A stretch of 64,000 bases of DNA from NCBI GenBank assembly GCA_025924715.1, contig JAICHV010000013.1, positions 1 through 64,000 of the forward strand. The letters are read 5' to 3'. Position numbers and translations under genes: made by a program. The notes beneath the pieces were generated by a model. It did no database searches. It worked only from the letters and a program-made list of their open reading frames with translations, and was not told the origin of the DNA. How positions within the stretch are numbered: position 1 is the stretch's first letter; each line of letters opens with the position of its first letter. Of this stretch, positions 28,451 through 36,339 are shown piece after piece. The DNA comes from Alphaproteobacteria bacterium (GTDB lineage Bacteria > Pseudomonadota > Alphaproteobacteria > Micropepsales > Micropepsaceae).

Positions 28451-29623
28451 GTGCAAGACGTGGTCATTGTGGCCGCCCGCCGTACCCCGGTCGGTTCCTT
28501 CAACGGCGCCTTCGGGGCCGTGCCGGCCCACAAATTGGGAGAAGTGGCGATCCGCGCTGCTCTGGCCGATACCCGCGTGGAAGGGGCCGAAGTCAGCGAA
28601 GTGATCCTGGGTCAGGTGCTCACTGCGGCCCAGGGCCAAAACCCCGCCCGCCAGGCATCCATCGCCGCCGGCCTGCCGATCGACACTCCTGCTTGGGGCA
28701 TCAACATGGTCTGTGGTTCGGGCCTGCGAACCGTGGCGCTGGGCGCGCAGGCCATTGCACAAGGGGATTCGCGCATCGTGGTGGCCGGCGGACAGGAATC
28801 CATGAGCCTGTCCACCCATGCCGCTTATTTGCGGGCCGGCCAGAAGATGGGCGATCTGTCTTTCATCGACACCATGATCCGCGACGGGCTGTGGGACGCA
28901 TTCAACGGCTATCACATGGGCACCACCGCCGAGAACGTGGCCCGGGAATGGCAGATCACCCGCGACGAACAGGACCGTTTTGCCGTCGCCTCGCAGAACA
29001 AAGCGGAAGCCGCCCGCAAGGCCGGCCGCTTCAAGGACGAGATCGCCGCGGTCACCGTGAAGGGCCGCAAGGGCGACACCCTTGTCGACACCGACGAATA
29101 TATCCGCGACGGCGCCAATCTCGAGGCCATGGCGGCCCTGCGTCCGGCCTTCAGCAAGGACGGCACCGTCACCGCCGGCAATGCCAGCGGCATCAATGAC
29201 GGCGCCGCCGCCCTGGTGCTGATGAGCGCCAAGGATGCCGCCACCAGGGGCCTGAAGCCGCTCGCGCGCATCGCTGCCTGGGCGCAGGCCGGTGTCGATC
29301 CCAAGGTGATGGGCAGCGGGCCGATTCCAGCCTCCCGCGCCGCCTTGAGGAAGGCCGGCTGGTCGGCAGCCGATCTCGATCTGATCGAGGCCAATGAGGC
29401 TTTCGCCGCCCAGGCCTGTGCCGTCAACAAAGACATGGGCTGGGACACCGCCAAGGTGAACGTCAATGGCGGCGCCATCGCCATCGGCCATCCCATCGGC
29501 GCGTCGGGGGCGCGGATACTGACCACTTTGCTGCACGAGATGGGCAAGCGCGATGCCAAGAAAGGCCTCGCCACGCTCTGCATTGGAGGCGGGATGGGCA
29601 TTGCGATGTGCGTCGAGCGCTGA
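28451..29623 (+). CDS. phaA: Acetyl-CoA C-acetyltransferase (beta-ketothiolase) PhaA
   Basis: Condenses two acetyl-CoA to acetoacetyl-CoA, the first step of PHB synthesis, and runs in reverse in degradation. 390 residues, biosynthetic thiolase length. Active-site residues visible: Cys about 88 in NMVCGSGL, His about 347 in [12 protein letters not shown], Cys about 377 in LCIGGGMG. The start is GTG 28451, with GAGGTG at 28441-28446 as ribosome site. phaB follows 91 bp downstream; no phaC synthase gene is present in the window. The divergent phaR supports a PHB role over fatty-acid degradation. Confidence 0.95.
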   Translation: MQDVVIVAARRTPVGSFNGAFGAVPAHKLGEVAIRAALADTRVEGAEVSEVILGQVLTAAQGQNPARQASIAAGLPIDTPAWGINMVCGSGLRTVALGAQAIAQGDSRIVVAGGQESMSLSTHAAYLRAGQKMGDLSFIDTMIRDGLWDAFNGYHMGTTAENVAREWQITRDEQDRFAVASQNKAEAARKAGRFKDEIAAVTVKGRKGDTLVDTDEYIRDGANLEAMAALRPAFSKDGTVTAGNASGINDGAAALVLMSAKDAATRGLKPLARIAAWAQAGVDPKVMGSGPIPASRAALRKAGWSAADLDLIEANEAFAAQACAVNKDMGWDTAKVNVNGGAIAIGHPIGASGARILTTLLHEMGKRDAKKGLATLCIGGGMGIAMCVER

Positions 29624-29714
29624 TCGCCTTCGTCGCAGCGCAACATCGAATCCGGATTGAAACCGCGGGCTTTCCTGCGCCTAATCGGGCAACGAGCAAA
29701 GATTGGGACATGGC

Positions 29715-30437
29715 ATGGCACGGGTAGCGGTGGTCACGGGCGGTACGCGCGGCATCGGCGAAGCAATCTCCGTGGGGCTGAAAAACGCCGGCTATAAAGT
29801 CGCCGCCAATTATGCCGGCAATGACGAACGCGCCAAGGCGTTCGCGGACAAGACCGGCATCGCCGTGTTCAAGTGGGACGTGTCGGATTTCGAGGCCTGC
29901 AAATCCGGCATGGACAAAGTGGTCGCCGCGCTGGGACCGGTGGAGGTGATCGTCAACAATGCCGGCATCACCCGCGACGGCACCATGAAGAAAATGAACC
30001 GCGACGCCTGGGATGCGGTGCTCGATACCAATCTGGGCGGCTGCTACAACATGTGCAAGGCGGCGTGGGACGGGATGCTGGAACGCGGCTTTGGCCGCAT
30101 CGTCAATATCGGCTCGATCAACGGCCAGGCCGGCCAATATGGCCAGGTCAATTACGCCGCCGCCAAATCCGGCATCCATGGCTTCACCAAGGCGCTGGCC
30201 CAGGAAGGCGCCGCCAAAGGCATCACCGTCAACGCCATCGCGCCCGGCTATATCGACACCGACATGGTGGCCGCGGTGCCCGCCAATGTGCTGGAAAAAA
30301 TCGTGGCGCGCATTCCGGTCGGCCGTCTGGGCAAGGCGGAAGAGATTGCTCGCGCCGTCGCCTTTCTTGTGGCCGATGATGCGGGCTTCATCACCGGATC
30401 GACGCTGTCGATCAACGGTGGGCAGCATATGTATTGA
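29715..30437 (+). CDS. phaB: Acetoacetyl-CoA reductase PhaB
   Basis: NADPH-dependent short-chain dehydrogenase that reduces acetoacetyl-CoA to (R)-3-hydroxybutyryl-CoA for PHB synthesis. 240 residues. Seen: TGGTRGIG (8-15) nucleotide-binding loop, NNAG (81-84), catalytic Ser about 134, Tyr 147 and Lys 151 in NYAAAKSG, and GFTKALAQEGAAKGITVNAIAPGYIDTDMV, close to the PhaB rather than the FabG pattern. ATG 29715 is used; TTG 29703 and an out-of-frame ATG at 29710 lie just before it. Stop overlaps a TTG start possibility of the next frame. Confidence 0.95.
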   Translation: MARVAVVTGGTRGIGEAISVGLKNAGYKVAANYAGNDERAKAFADKTGIAVFKWDVSDFEACKSGMDKVVAALGPVEVIVNNAGITRDGTMKKMNRDAWDAVLDTNLGGCYNMCKAAWDGMLERGFGRIVNIGSINGQAGQYGQVNYAAAKSGIHGFTKALAQEGAAKGITVNAIAPGYIDTDMVAAVPANVLEKIVARIPVGRLGKAEEIARAVAFLVADDAGFITGSTLSINGGQHMY

Positions 30438-30448
30438 GTTGCGAATTG

Positions 30449-30754
30449 ATGCCTAATCGAATTGTCGAATGGATTAAGGGCGCTATTTTTCTCGCCATAG
30501 GCCTTGTTAACTTGTGCCGAGGCGTCATTGATTTTTGGTCCGTCGTCGCGGATTGGGTGTTTACCAAGACCTGGCATTGGCAGCTTTTCTATGAGTATCT
30601 CCACCTAATGCGCAGCCAGATTCCTTCGTTGATTCTGCCTATTCTTGAGATTCCAACGGTCCTGGTATGCCTAGCCATCGGCGGAGCGCTGGTTTGGCAG
30701 GGTCTGGGATTGCTGGCATCCTTACCCTTCGACAAGCTCGGGGTGAGGATGTAA
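30449..30754 (+). CDS. Small membrane protein of unknown function
   Basis: 101 residues from ATG 30449 (MPNRIVEWIKGAI). Two hydrophobic segments (about 8-30 and 58-85) with aromatic-rich loop WVFTKTWHWQLFYEYLHLM. Base composition is less GC-rich than the neighbours, suggesting acquisition or relaxed constraint. No family recognised. The last residues (FDKLGVRM) are encoded by a sequence that belongs to an inverted repeat (30727-30789), so the native C-terminus may have been replaced. It starts 11 bp after phaB. Confidence 0.5.
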   Translation: MPNRIVEWIKGAIFLAIGLVNLCRGVIDFWSVVADWVFTKTWHWQLFYEYLHLMRSQIPSLILPILEIPTVLVCLAIGGALVWQGLGLLASLPFDKLGVRM

Positions 30755-30789
30755 GGACGTCCTCATGCTAAGTCTGTCGAAGCATGAGG
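30727..30789. repeat. REP-like inverted repeat (CTTCGACA family)
   Basis: CTTCGACAAGCTCGGGGTGAGGA at 30727 onward is an imperfect reverse complement of TCCTCATGCTAAGTCTGTCGAAG ending about 30782; CCTCATGCT (30761-30769) also pairs with AGCATGAGG (30781-30789). TTCGACAAGCTC palindromes of this type are widespread interspersed repeats in Alphaproteobacteria. Confidence 0.6.
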
Positions 30790-30806
30790 CGTTACACGCC
30801 CCTTCC

Positions 30807-30891
30807 GTCATGGCCGGGCTTGACCCGGCTATCCAGGGTTTCCGATAAGGTGCATGTGACCCTGGATGGCCGCCTCAAGGGCGGCCATGAC
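30807..30891. repeat. REP-like double hairpin upstream of ccmA
   Basis: GTCATGGCCGGGCTTGACCC at 30807 and its partner ending GGGCGGCCATGAC at 30891 form a long imperfect inverted repeat; each arm is itself a hairpin (CCGGG-CTTGA-CCCGG and GGCCGCC-TCAA-GGGCGGCC). The arm sequence GTCATGGCCGGGCTTGACCCGG is a familiar alphaproteobacterial intergenic palindrome. The element ends 8 bp before ccmA. Confidence 0.7.
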
Positions 30892-30899
30892 GAGCTGAG

Positions 30900-31508
30900 A
30901 TGATCTCTTCCCTTACCGCCGAAAATCTTGCTCTGGCGCGGGGCGACCGGACCCTGTTCGAAGGGCTGTCCTTTCGCGTCGGCGCGGGCCAGGCCCTGGC
31001 GGTGGAAGGGGCCAATGGCGCGGGCAAATCTTCGCTGCTGCGCCTGATCGCGGGCTTTCTCAGCCCCAAGGCGGGACGGCTGATCCTGTCCACCACCCAA
31101 TCCGGCGAGATCAGCGATCCGGAAGAACGCGGCAGCCGCATCGGCTGGCTGGGGCATCACGACGGCCTCAAACCCCAGCTCACCGCGCGCGAACAACTGG
31201 AATTCTTTGCCCGGCTCTATCGCAGCGTCAGCGATCCCGCGGCAGTGCTCGAGGATGTCGGCCTCAAACGCCAGGCGCTGCTGCCCTGCCGCTTTCTCTC
31301 CGCCGGGCAGAAGCGGCGCCTCGCTTTGGCCCGGCTGCTGGTGAGCGGACGCTCGCTATGGCTGCTGGACGAACCCTTCGCGGCGCTGGATGTCGCCGGC
31401 CAGGATTTGGTGACGCGCTTGATGGTGCTGCATTGCGGTGCGGGCGGCATCGTCATCGCCGCCAGCCATGATCCCCTGGGCCTGAACAACCAGGTACTCA
31501 AACTATGA
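30900..31508 (+). CDS. ccmA: Heme exporter ATP-binding subunit CcmA
   Basis: ATPase of the CcmABCD complex that releases heme-charged CcmE during cytochrome c maturation. 202 residues. Walker A GANGAGKSS, signature FLSAGQKRRLALARLL (variant LSAGQ), Walker B LWLLDEPFAALD and a following His loop ASHDPLG. The family-typical short length and the ccmB overlap identify it over other ABC ATPases. The stop overlaps ccmB (ATGA). A REP-like palindrome lies immediately upstream, leaving little room for a promoter between it and ATG 30900. Confidence 0.95.
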   Translation: MISSLTAENLALARGDRTLFEGLSFRVGAGQALAVEGANGAGKSSLLRLIAGFLSPKAGRLILSTTQSGEISDPEERGSRIGWLGHHDGLKPQLTAREQLEFFARLYRSVSDPAAVLEDVGLKRQALLPCRFLSAGQKRRLALARLLVSGRSLWLLDEPFAALDVAGQDLVTRLMVLHCGAGGIVIAASHDPLGLNNQVLKL

Positions 31509-32170
31509 CCCCCTTTCTCACGCTTCTAGTCCGCGATCTGCGCCTGGCGGCCCGCAGCGGCGGCAGCGCCGCCCTGGCGCTGGCCTTCTTCGCCTTGGTG
31601 GCGACCATGACGCCGCTGGGCATCGGCGCCGATTTGAAACTTTTGGCGCAGGTGGCGGGTGGGGTGCTTTGGGTCGGGGCCGTGTTGGCGGCGCTGCTGT
31701 CGCTCGACCGGCTGTTCCAGGGCGATTACGAGGACGGCAGCCTGGATGTGATCGCGCTCTCGCCGCTCTCTCTGGAAATGGTCGCCTTGGCCAAAATCCT
31801 GGCGCATTGGCTTTCGACCGGTCTGCCCTTGACTTTGCTGTCGCCGCTTCTGGCTTTGTTATTCAACTTGCCGCAGGCCGGAACCCAGGCCCTGGTGATT
31901 TCGCTTTTGATCGGAACCCCGGCGGTGAGCGCTGTGGGCGCGATCGGTGCCAGCCTGACCCTGTCGCTCAAGCGGGGGGGCCTGATCCTGCCGCTGATCA
32001 TCCTGCCCTTGCTGGCGCCGGTGGTGATTTTCGGGTCGGGCGCGGTTGCCGCGGCCCTGAATCACCTCTCCACCAATGCCCTGGGGCTCCTGGCCGGCTT
32101 TGCCGCGGGCTCGGTTCTCCTGTCGCCCTTCGTCGCGGCCGCCTGCGTGCGGCTCAATCTTGCAGGTTGA
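31505..32170 (+). CDS. ccmB: Heme exporter permease CcmB
   Basis: Inner-membrane subunit of the CcmABCD ABC complex. 221 residues with six predicted membrane helices (near 20-45, 50-68, 95-125, 130-158, 160-185, 192-215) and the family segments LVRDLRLAARSGG, FQGDYEDGSLDVIALSPLSLEMVALAKILAHW and GGLILPLIILPLLAPVVIFG. Translationally coupled to ccmA through ATGA. A 162-bp gap with a dispersed repeat separates it from ccmC. Confidence 0.95.
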   Translation: MTPFLTLLVRDLRLAARSGGSAALALAFFALVATMTPLGIGADLKLLAQVAGGVLWVGAVLAALLSLDRLFQGDYEDGSLDVIALSPLSLEMVALAKILAHWLSTGLPLTLLSPLLALLFNLPQAGTQALVISLLIGTPAVSAVGAIGASLTLSLKRGGLILPLIILPLLAPVVIFGSGAVAAALNHLSTNALGLLAGFAAGSVLLSPFVAAACVRLNLAG

Positions 32171-32185
32171 GCCGCTGTGTTTAAT

Positions 32186-32297
32186 GGTCGCACGGCCCGG
32201 GCGCGGACGCGTCCGATTAAACATTAGGCGCCTCCGGCGCCGCCTAAAAACCGGTTCGGGCGCTTTGCGCCCTCCCACTTTTTCTGGCCGGTGCTCC
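32186..32297. repeat. Dispersed intergenic repeat, copy A
   Basis: Closely similar to 51675-51804: both begin GGTCGCRCGGCCCGGGCGCGGACGCG, contain the palindrome GGCGCC-TCC-GGCGCC, then AAAACCGGTTCG, a variable hairpin, and end CCCACTTTTNCTGGCCG. In this copy the variable hairpin is GGGCGCTTTGCGCCC. It sits inside the ccm operon between ccmB and ccmC. Confidence 0.75.
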
Positions 32298-32332
32298 TTA
32301 ATCTCGCCGGATAAAAGAGCTAAACCCGTCCC

Positions 32333-33034
32333 ATGTTTCGTTACGCCAACCCCGCCCAATTCATGCGGCTGAGCAGCCTGGTGCTGCCCTGGCTGGCCGC
32401 CGCCTGTGTGGTATCACTGGGCCTGGGGCTGTACTGGTCCTTCCATGTGCCGCCCGATTATCAGCAAGGTTCGACCGTCACGCTGATGTTCATCCATGTC
32501 CCCGCCGACTTTGTGGCGATGGGAGCTTATGGAGCGATCGTCGTCGCGTCCTTTTTCTCGCTGGTCTGGCGTCATCCTCTAGCCGATGTCGCGGCGAGGA
32601 CAGCGGCCCCGCTGGGAGCGCTGTTCACGGCCCTGGGCCTGATCACGGGCTCGCTCTGGGGCAAGCCGATGTGGGGCACCTATTGGGTGTGGGATCCGCG
32701 GCTGACCAGTTTTTTGCTGCTGCTGTTTTTGTATTTGGGCTACAGCGCGCTGTGGAATGCCATTGATGACGAAATCCATGCGGCCCGCGCCGCCGCCATC
32801 CTGGCCTTGGTGGGCGCGGTCAATCTGCCGATCATCCATTTTTCGGTGGTCTGGTGGAATACGCTGCACCAGGGTGAAAGCATCATCACGGGGCAAGTCG
32901 CCACAGTCTATCTCTGGCCGCTTTTCGCCATGATGATCGGCTATGGACTTCTCTTCGCGCTGCTCTGGACCATCCGCATCCGCACCGAAATCGTCAATCG
33001 GCGCGCGCGCAGTCTGATGCAGGCCGGCGCATGA
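32333..33034 (+). CDS. ccmC: Heme exporter permease CcmC
   Basis: Heme-handling membrane protein that delivers heme to CcmE. 233 residues with six membrane helices and the tryptophan-rich WWD-type signature GTYWVWDPRLTSF, the following LYLGYSALW, and the WWNTLHQGESI motif; His residues that ligate heme are in the first periplasmic loop (FIHVPADFVAMGAY) and in the LHQ segment. ATG 32333. ccmD starts in its stop (ATGA). The dispersed repeat lies 35 bp upstream, so any independent promoter would be in or beside that repeat. Confidence 0.96.
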   Translation: MFRYANPAQFMRLSSLVLPWLAAACVVSLGLGLYWSFHVPPDYQQGSTVTLMFIHVPADFVAMGAYGAIVVASFFSLVWRHPLADVAARTAAPLGALFTALGLITGSLWGKPMWGTYWVWDPRLTSFLLLLFLYLGYSALWNAIDDEIHAARAAAILALVGAVNLPIIHFSVVWWNTLHQGESIITGQVATVYLWPLFAMMIGYGLLFALLWTIRIRTEIVNRRARSLMQAGA

Positions 33035-33171
33035 TCGATCTTGCCCCTTATGCCGCTTTCATCGTACCGGCTTATGCCGTTTCCATTCTGGGGCTGGGCC
33101 TTGCCACGCTGCTGACGGTCCTGGCCTGGCGCAAGGCCAAGGCGCGCCTTGCCGCCTTGGAACGCAAATGA
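33031..33171 (+). CDS. ccmD: Heme exporter protein CcmD
   Basis: 46-residue single-span membrane protein needed for release of holo-CcmE from CcmABC. Sequence begins MIDLAPYAAFIVPAYAVSI, continues with one hydrophobic helix (LGLGLATLLTVLAW) and ends in a basic tail KAKARLAALERK, exactly the CcmD pattern (YAAFIVPAY is a conserved feature). ATG overlaps the ccmC stop and its own stop overlaps the ccmG start (ATGA both sides). It is short enough to be missed by ORF callers. Confidence 0.93.
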   Translation: MIDLAPYAAFIVPAYAVSILGLGLATLLTVLAWRKAKARLAALERK

Positions 33172-33728
33172 ACCGCTGGATTTTTATCCTGCCCGCCGCG
33201 GTCTTCGCTGTGGTCGCATTTTTTCTATACCGGGGTCTCTATTTGACCCCTACATCCGTTTTCTTGCCATCGGCCTTAATCGACAAGCCGGCGCCGAAGT
33301 TCAGTCTGCCCCCGATGGACGCCGCCACCCCGGGCTTTTCCCGCGCCGATCTCGCCAGCGGCCACGTCACCTTGGTTAATTTTTTCGCCTCGTGGTGCGT
33401 GCCTTGCCATGAGGAGGCCGATACTTTGATGCGTCTTTCGCAGATGCCGGGTATCGCGCTTTACGGCGTGGACTATGAAGACCAGCGGCAGAAACCGGAC
33501 GGTCAGGACGGCCGCGCCTTTCTGGACCAGGCCGGCAATCCCTTTAGCCGCATCGTTGCCGACGTTCATGGCCGGACGGCGATTGACTGGGGGGTCTACG
33601 GCGTCCCCGAAACTTTCGTTGTCGATGGGCGCGGTGTCATTCGCTTCAAAGTTGTCGGCGCCGTGACCGATCAGGTGATCGCCCAGCAATTGCTGCCTGA
33701 GATCGAAAAGGCCCGAAAGGCCTTGTAA
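33168..33728 (+). CDS. ccmG: Thiol:disulfide interchange protein CcmG/DsbE
   Basis: Membrane-anchored periplasmic thioredoxin that reduces the apocytochrome c heme-binding cysteines. 186 residues: N-terminal anchor helix (about 4-22), then a thioredoxin fold with active site ASWCVPCHEE (Cys about 80 and 83), the conserved GVDYEDQ, WGVYGVPETFVVDGRGVIRFKVVG with cis-Pro in GVPE. Starts in the ccmD stop codon. Genes ccmE, ccmF and ccmH are not in the window, so the operon is split. Confidence 0.96.
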   Translation: MNRWIFILPAAVFAVVAFFLYRGLYLTPTSVFLPSALIDKPAPKFSLPPMDAATPGFSRADLASGHVTLVNFFASWCVPCHEEADTLMRLSQMPGIALYGVDYEDQRQKPDGQDGRAFLDQAGNPFSRIVADVHGRTAIDWGVYGVPETFVVDGRGVIRFKVVGAVTDQVIAQQLLPEIEKARKAL

Positions 33729-33762
33729 GACTTTCCTAACCCTGTTTTGCCAGGGTTGCGCC

Positions 33763-33996
33763 ATGCAAGTCTCCAGCACCTTGATTGCCGCCCAGCAGGC
33801 CGCCCGCGAGGCCCAGGCCCGTTTTCACACCCCTGTGGCGCCCGGGTTTTCGGCAGCGCTGGAACAGACTTCGGGCAAAACGGGCGGATTTTCGCCCCTG
33901 CCGCTGCGCCAGACCGCCGCGGCGCCCATCACGCCCGCCCCGGCGCCTGCCGGCCCCGCAGCGCGGCCAGGCAGCATGCTGGATATCAAGATCTAA
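33763..33996 (+). CDS. Small Ala/Pro-rich protein of unknown function
   Basis: 77 residues (start MQVSSTLIAAQQAAREAQARF, end GSMLDIKI) with no membrane segment or signal peptide. The N-terminal third looks helical, the rest is disordered, Ala/Pro-rich. CCAGGG precedes ATG 33763 at about 6 bp. It follows ccmG by 34 bp and converges on the MarR gene 4 bp away. Two other frames overlap it; this one is preferred for its start and spacing. I recognise no family. Confidence 0.5.
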   Translation: MQVSSTLIAAQQAAREAQARFHTPVAPGFSAALEQTSGKTGGFSPLPLRQTAAAPITPAPAPAGPAARPGSMLDIKI

Positions 33997-34000
33997 GGGA

Positions 34001-34516
34001 TTATTGGCGCTTGCCGCTGCGGCGCGGGGCCTTATGGGCCTTGCCATTGCCGTTGGAGGCATAGCTTTCCGCCGCCGAGGCGATCTGGGACAGGGATTTG
34101 ACGAATTTCTGCCGCTCGGTGGCGGGCAGGGCATCGAGCAGCGCCCGTTCGGCGCGGTCGGCGGCGTTGCGGGCGGTACGCAGCGCCTTGCGCCCGCTCA
34201 ACGAGATCGCCACCGCATTGGCGCGCTGGTCTTCCTCGGTGCGCTCGCGCGATAGCAAACCCTTGTCGAGCATCCGGCGCACCATTTCCGCCAAGGTCGA
34301 ACGGTCGATGCCGGTGATTTCGACCAAGGTGGTTTGATTGGCGCCGTCATGCTGTTCCAGCGCGCAGAGCAAAATGAATTGTTGCTTGGTCAGCTCGCAC
34401 GATCCGGCTTCGCGCGCATAGAGGTCGCCATAGAATTGCTGGCAGCGGCGGATCAGGTGCGACGGGGCTTCCGACAATTCGAAATTACCGTTCCCCTTGC
34501 GTTGCGCCTTGATCAT
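34001..34516 (-). CDS. MarR family transcriptional regulator
   Basis: 171-residue winged-helix regulator. Visible: dimerisation helix LSEAPSHLIRRCQQFYGDLYA, the HTH region ELTKQQFILLCALEQHDGANQTTLVEITGIDRSTLAEMVRRMLDKGLLSRERTEEDQRANAVAISLSGRKAL with the conserved Asp-Arg of the wing, and a basic C-terminal tail (KAHKAPRRSGKRQ). Ligand and targets are not evident. Start 34516 has GGGGTGG on the minus strand. The 294 bp upstream (to 34810) contain no gene; its own regulatory palindrome would be expected there but I do not see a clear one. Confidence 0.88.
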   Translation of the reverse strand: MIKAQRKGNGNFELSEAPSHLIRRCQQFYGDLYAREAGSCELTKQQFILLCALEQHDGANQTTLVEITGIDRSTLAEMVRRMLDKGLLSRERTEEDQRANAVAISLSGRKALRTARNAADRAERALLDALPATERQKFVKSLSQIASAAESYASNGNGKAHKAPRRSGKRQ

Positions 34517-34810
34517 TTCCACCCCAACCGCGTCTGGCAATCGCCATCGCCCCCACGCGAGAGGCGATACTAAACAGCAAGGCGAAGCCAAGCGCCAGTG
34601 CTAAACGAGGGACGTCTTAAACTTCGTTTGCGCCCCTAAGTCCAATGCAAAACTTGCGGACGGATATTTTGTTTCCAGTCGGACGAATTTTCCGTATGCG
34701 CAGGAATGTCCCGCAAAGACACAATGCGTTGTATGTGCGCATCAGCCGGGCATATCTGTTGGGTGATTGTAAAGGTGCGTGCGGCGGATACGCGCAATTG
34801 CGCCCAAGGC

Positions 34811-35398
34811 TTAGGCGGTTTTATCGGAACCGTCTTTATCCGCATCGCCGGACCGCGGCTCGTCGATGGCATGGCGCATGACCAGCCGGGTCTGGGCCAA
34901 AGTGAAGAGAAATATCAGTGGCACCACGCCCCAGACCTTGAAGGAAACCCAGGTTGCGGTCGAGACATTGCGCCAAATGACCTCGTTGAGCAGGGCCAGC
35001 AGAAGAAAGAAAATGCCCCAGCGCCAAGTCAGTTTTCGCCAACCCGCTTCCGTCAAATCAAAGGCTTGGGCAAAAACATATTTGATGAACAGGCGATTGA
35101 ACCTGAGGCCGCCCAGCAGAGTTGCGCCGAAGAAACTGTAAAAAACCGTGAGCTTCATTTTGATGAAGACGTCGTTTTTCAAGTAAAGCGTCAGGCCGCC
35201 GAAAATCAGCACCAGGACCGCTGTGAAAAGCGGAATGGGCGACAGGCGCCGCTCGAACACATAATCCAGCGCCAGGGCCGCGACGATCGCGGCCATGAAC
35301 ACGGCGGTCGCCCCGAAAATGCCCAGATATTTGAAGCCCGCGAAAAATATCAGCAGCGGCCCCAAATCCAGCACCAGGCGGCGCAATTGCGGGTTCAT
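34811..35398 (-). CDS. yciB: Inner membrane septation protein YciB (IspZ)
   Basis: Integral inner-membrane protein implicated in cell-envelope and septum formation. 195 residues, five to six hydrophobic segments. Family motifs: LVLDLGPLLIFFAGFKYLGIFGATAVFM, IPLFTAVLVLIFGGLTLYLKNDVFIKMKLT, LLGGLRFNRLFIKYVFAQAFDLTEAGWRKLTWRWGIFFLLLALLNEVIWR, all highly conserved. The start overlaps the ftsY stop (ATGA), so it closes the dapF-mtaB-ftsY-yciB operon. The stretch downstream, 34517-34810, holds no gene that I can support. Confidence 0.93.
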   Translation of the reverse strand: MNPQLRRLVLDLGPLLIFFAGFKYLGIFGATAVFMAAIVAALALDYVFERRLSPIPLFTAVLVLIFGGLTLYLKNDVFIKMKLTVFYSFFGATLLGGLRFNRLFIKYVFAQAFDLTEAGWRKLTWRWGIFFLLLALLNEVIWRNVSTATWVSFKVWGVVPLIFLFTLAQTRLVMRHAIDEPRSGDADKDGSDKTA

Positions 35399-36339
35399 GC
35401 CGCACCGGTCAGGGCTGTGGCGAAAGCCTGCGCATCGAAGGGTTGCAGGTCGTCCGCTCCCTCGCCCACGCCGATATAATGCACCGGCAGGGCGAATTTT
35501 GCCGCCAATGCCACCAGAATCCCGCCCTTGGCGGTGCCGTCCAGCTTGGTCATGATAAGGCCGGTAAGCGGCACGCTGGCATGGAAGGCCTCCACTTGCG
35601 AAATGGCATTCTGTCCGGTGGTGGCGTCCAGCACCAGCAGCATCGCATGCGGCGCGCCGGCATCCAGCTTCTTGATCACCCGCACGATTTTTTCCAGTTC
35701 CGCCATCAATCCCGTTTTGTTCTGTAATCGTCCCGCAGTGTCGATGATCAGGACGTCCATGCCTTCGGCGCGGGCCAGTTCCAGCGCCTCATAAGCCAGG
35801 CCCGCGGCGTCGCCGCCCGGCTTGGTGGCGATAAATTTCGCCTGGGCGCGGCTGGCCCAGACGGCAAGCTGCTCGATCGCGGCGGCGCGAAATGTATCGC
35901 CGGCCGCCAGCATTACCTTGTGACCATCACCCGCGAGGCGGCGGGCCAGCTTGCCGATGGTGGTGGTCTTGCCGGTTCCATTGACCCCCGCCACCAGGAT
36001 GACGAAAGGCGTTTTGCCGCGGTCGATGGCGAGCGGCTGCTGGATTTTGCGCAAGATCATCGCGATCTCGTCGCGCAGCAGCTGGCGCAGATCATAGGAA
36101 CTGATTTCCGCGTCATAGCGGTTCTTCGCAATCGCAGCGGTGATCGCCTTGGCCTGGGTGGTACCCATATCGGCGCGGATCAGCGCCTCTTCCAGTTCGG
36201 CGACGGTCTCGGTGTCCAGCTTTTTGCGGGTGAGAATGCCGGCGAGATTGTCGCTGAGGCCCGCGGTGGATTTGCTCAGGCCCTGTTTCAGGCGCTCGAA
36301 AAAAGTCGGCTCGGGCGGCGCTTCGCCAAATGTTCTCAT
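35395..36339 (-). CDS. ftsY: Signal recognition particle receptor FtsY
   Basis: SRP GTPase that docks ribosome-nascent-chain-SRP complexes at the membrane. 314 residues, a short form lacking the long acidic A domain. N helices LKQGLSKSTAGLSDNLAGIL; G domain motifs GVNGTGKTTTIGKLA (P-loop), DTFRAAAIEQL, DTAGRLQNKTGLMAEL, TKLDGTAKGG and the ending GVGEGADDLQPFD. Start overlaps the mtaB stop (ATGA) and its stop overlaps yciB. The partner ffh lies 6 kb away on the other strand. Confidence 0.97.
   Translation of the reverse strand: MRTFGEAPPEPTFFERLKQGLSKSTAGLSDNLAGILTRKKLDTETVAELEEALIRADMGTTQAKAITAAIAKNRYDAEISSYDLRQLLRDEIAMILRKIQQPLAIDRGKTPFVILVAGVNGTGKTTTIGKLARRLAGDGHKVMLAAGDTFRAAAIEQLAVWASRAQAKFIATKPGGDAAGLAYEALELARAEGMDVLIIDTAGRLQNKTGLMAELEKIVRVIKKLDAGAPHAMLLVLDATTGQNAISQVEAFHASVPLTGLIMTKLDGTAKGGILVALAAKFALPVHYIGVGEGADDLQPFDAQAFATALTGAA

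Noticed and set aside
34636..34881. Small open frames between the MarR gene and yciB
   Set aside because: Overlap yciB or its 3' end out of frame, no ribosome site and no conserved sequence.
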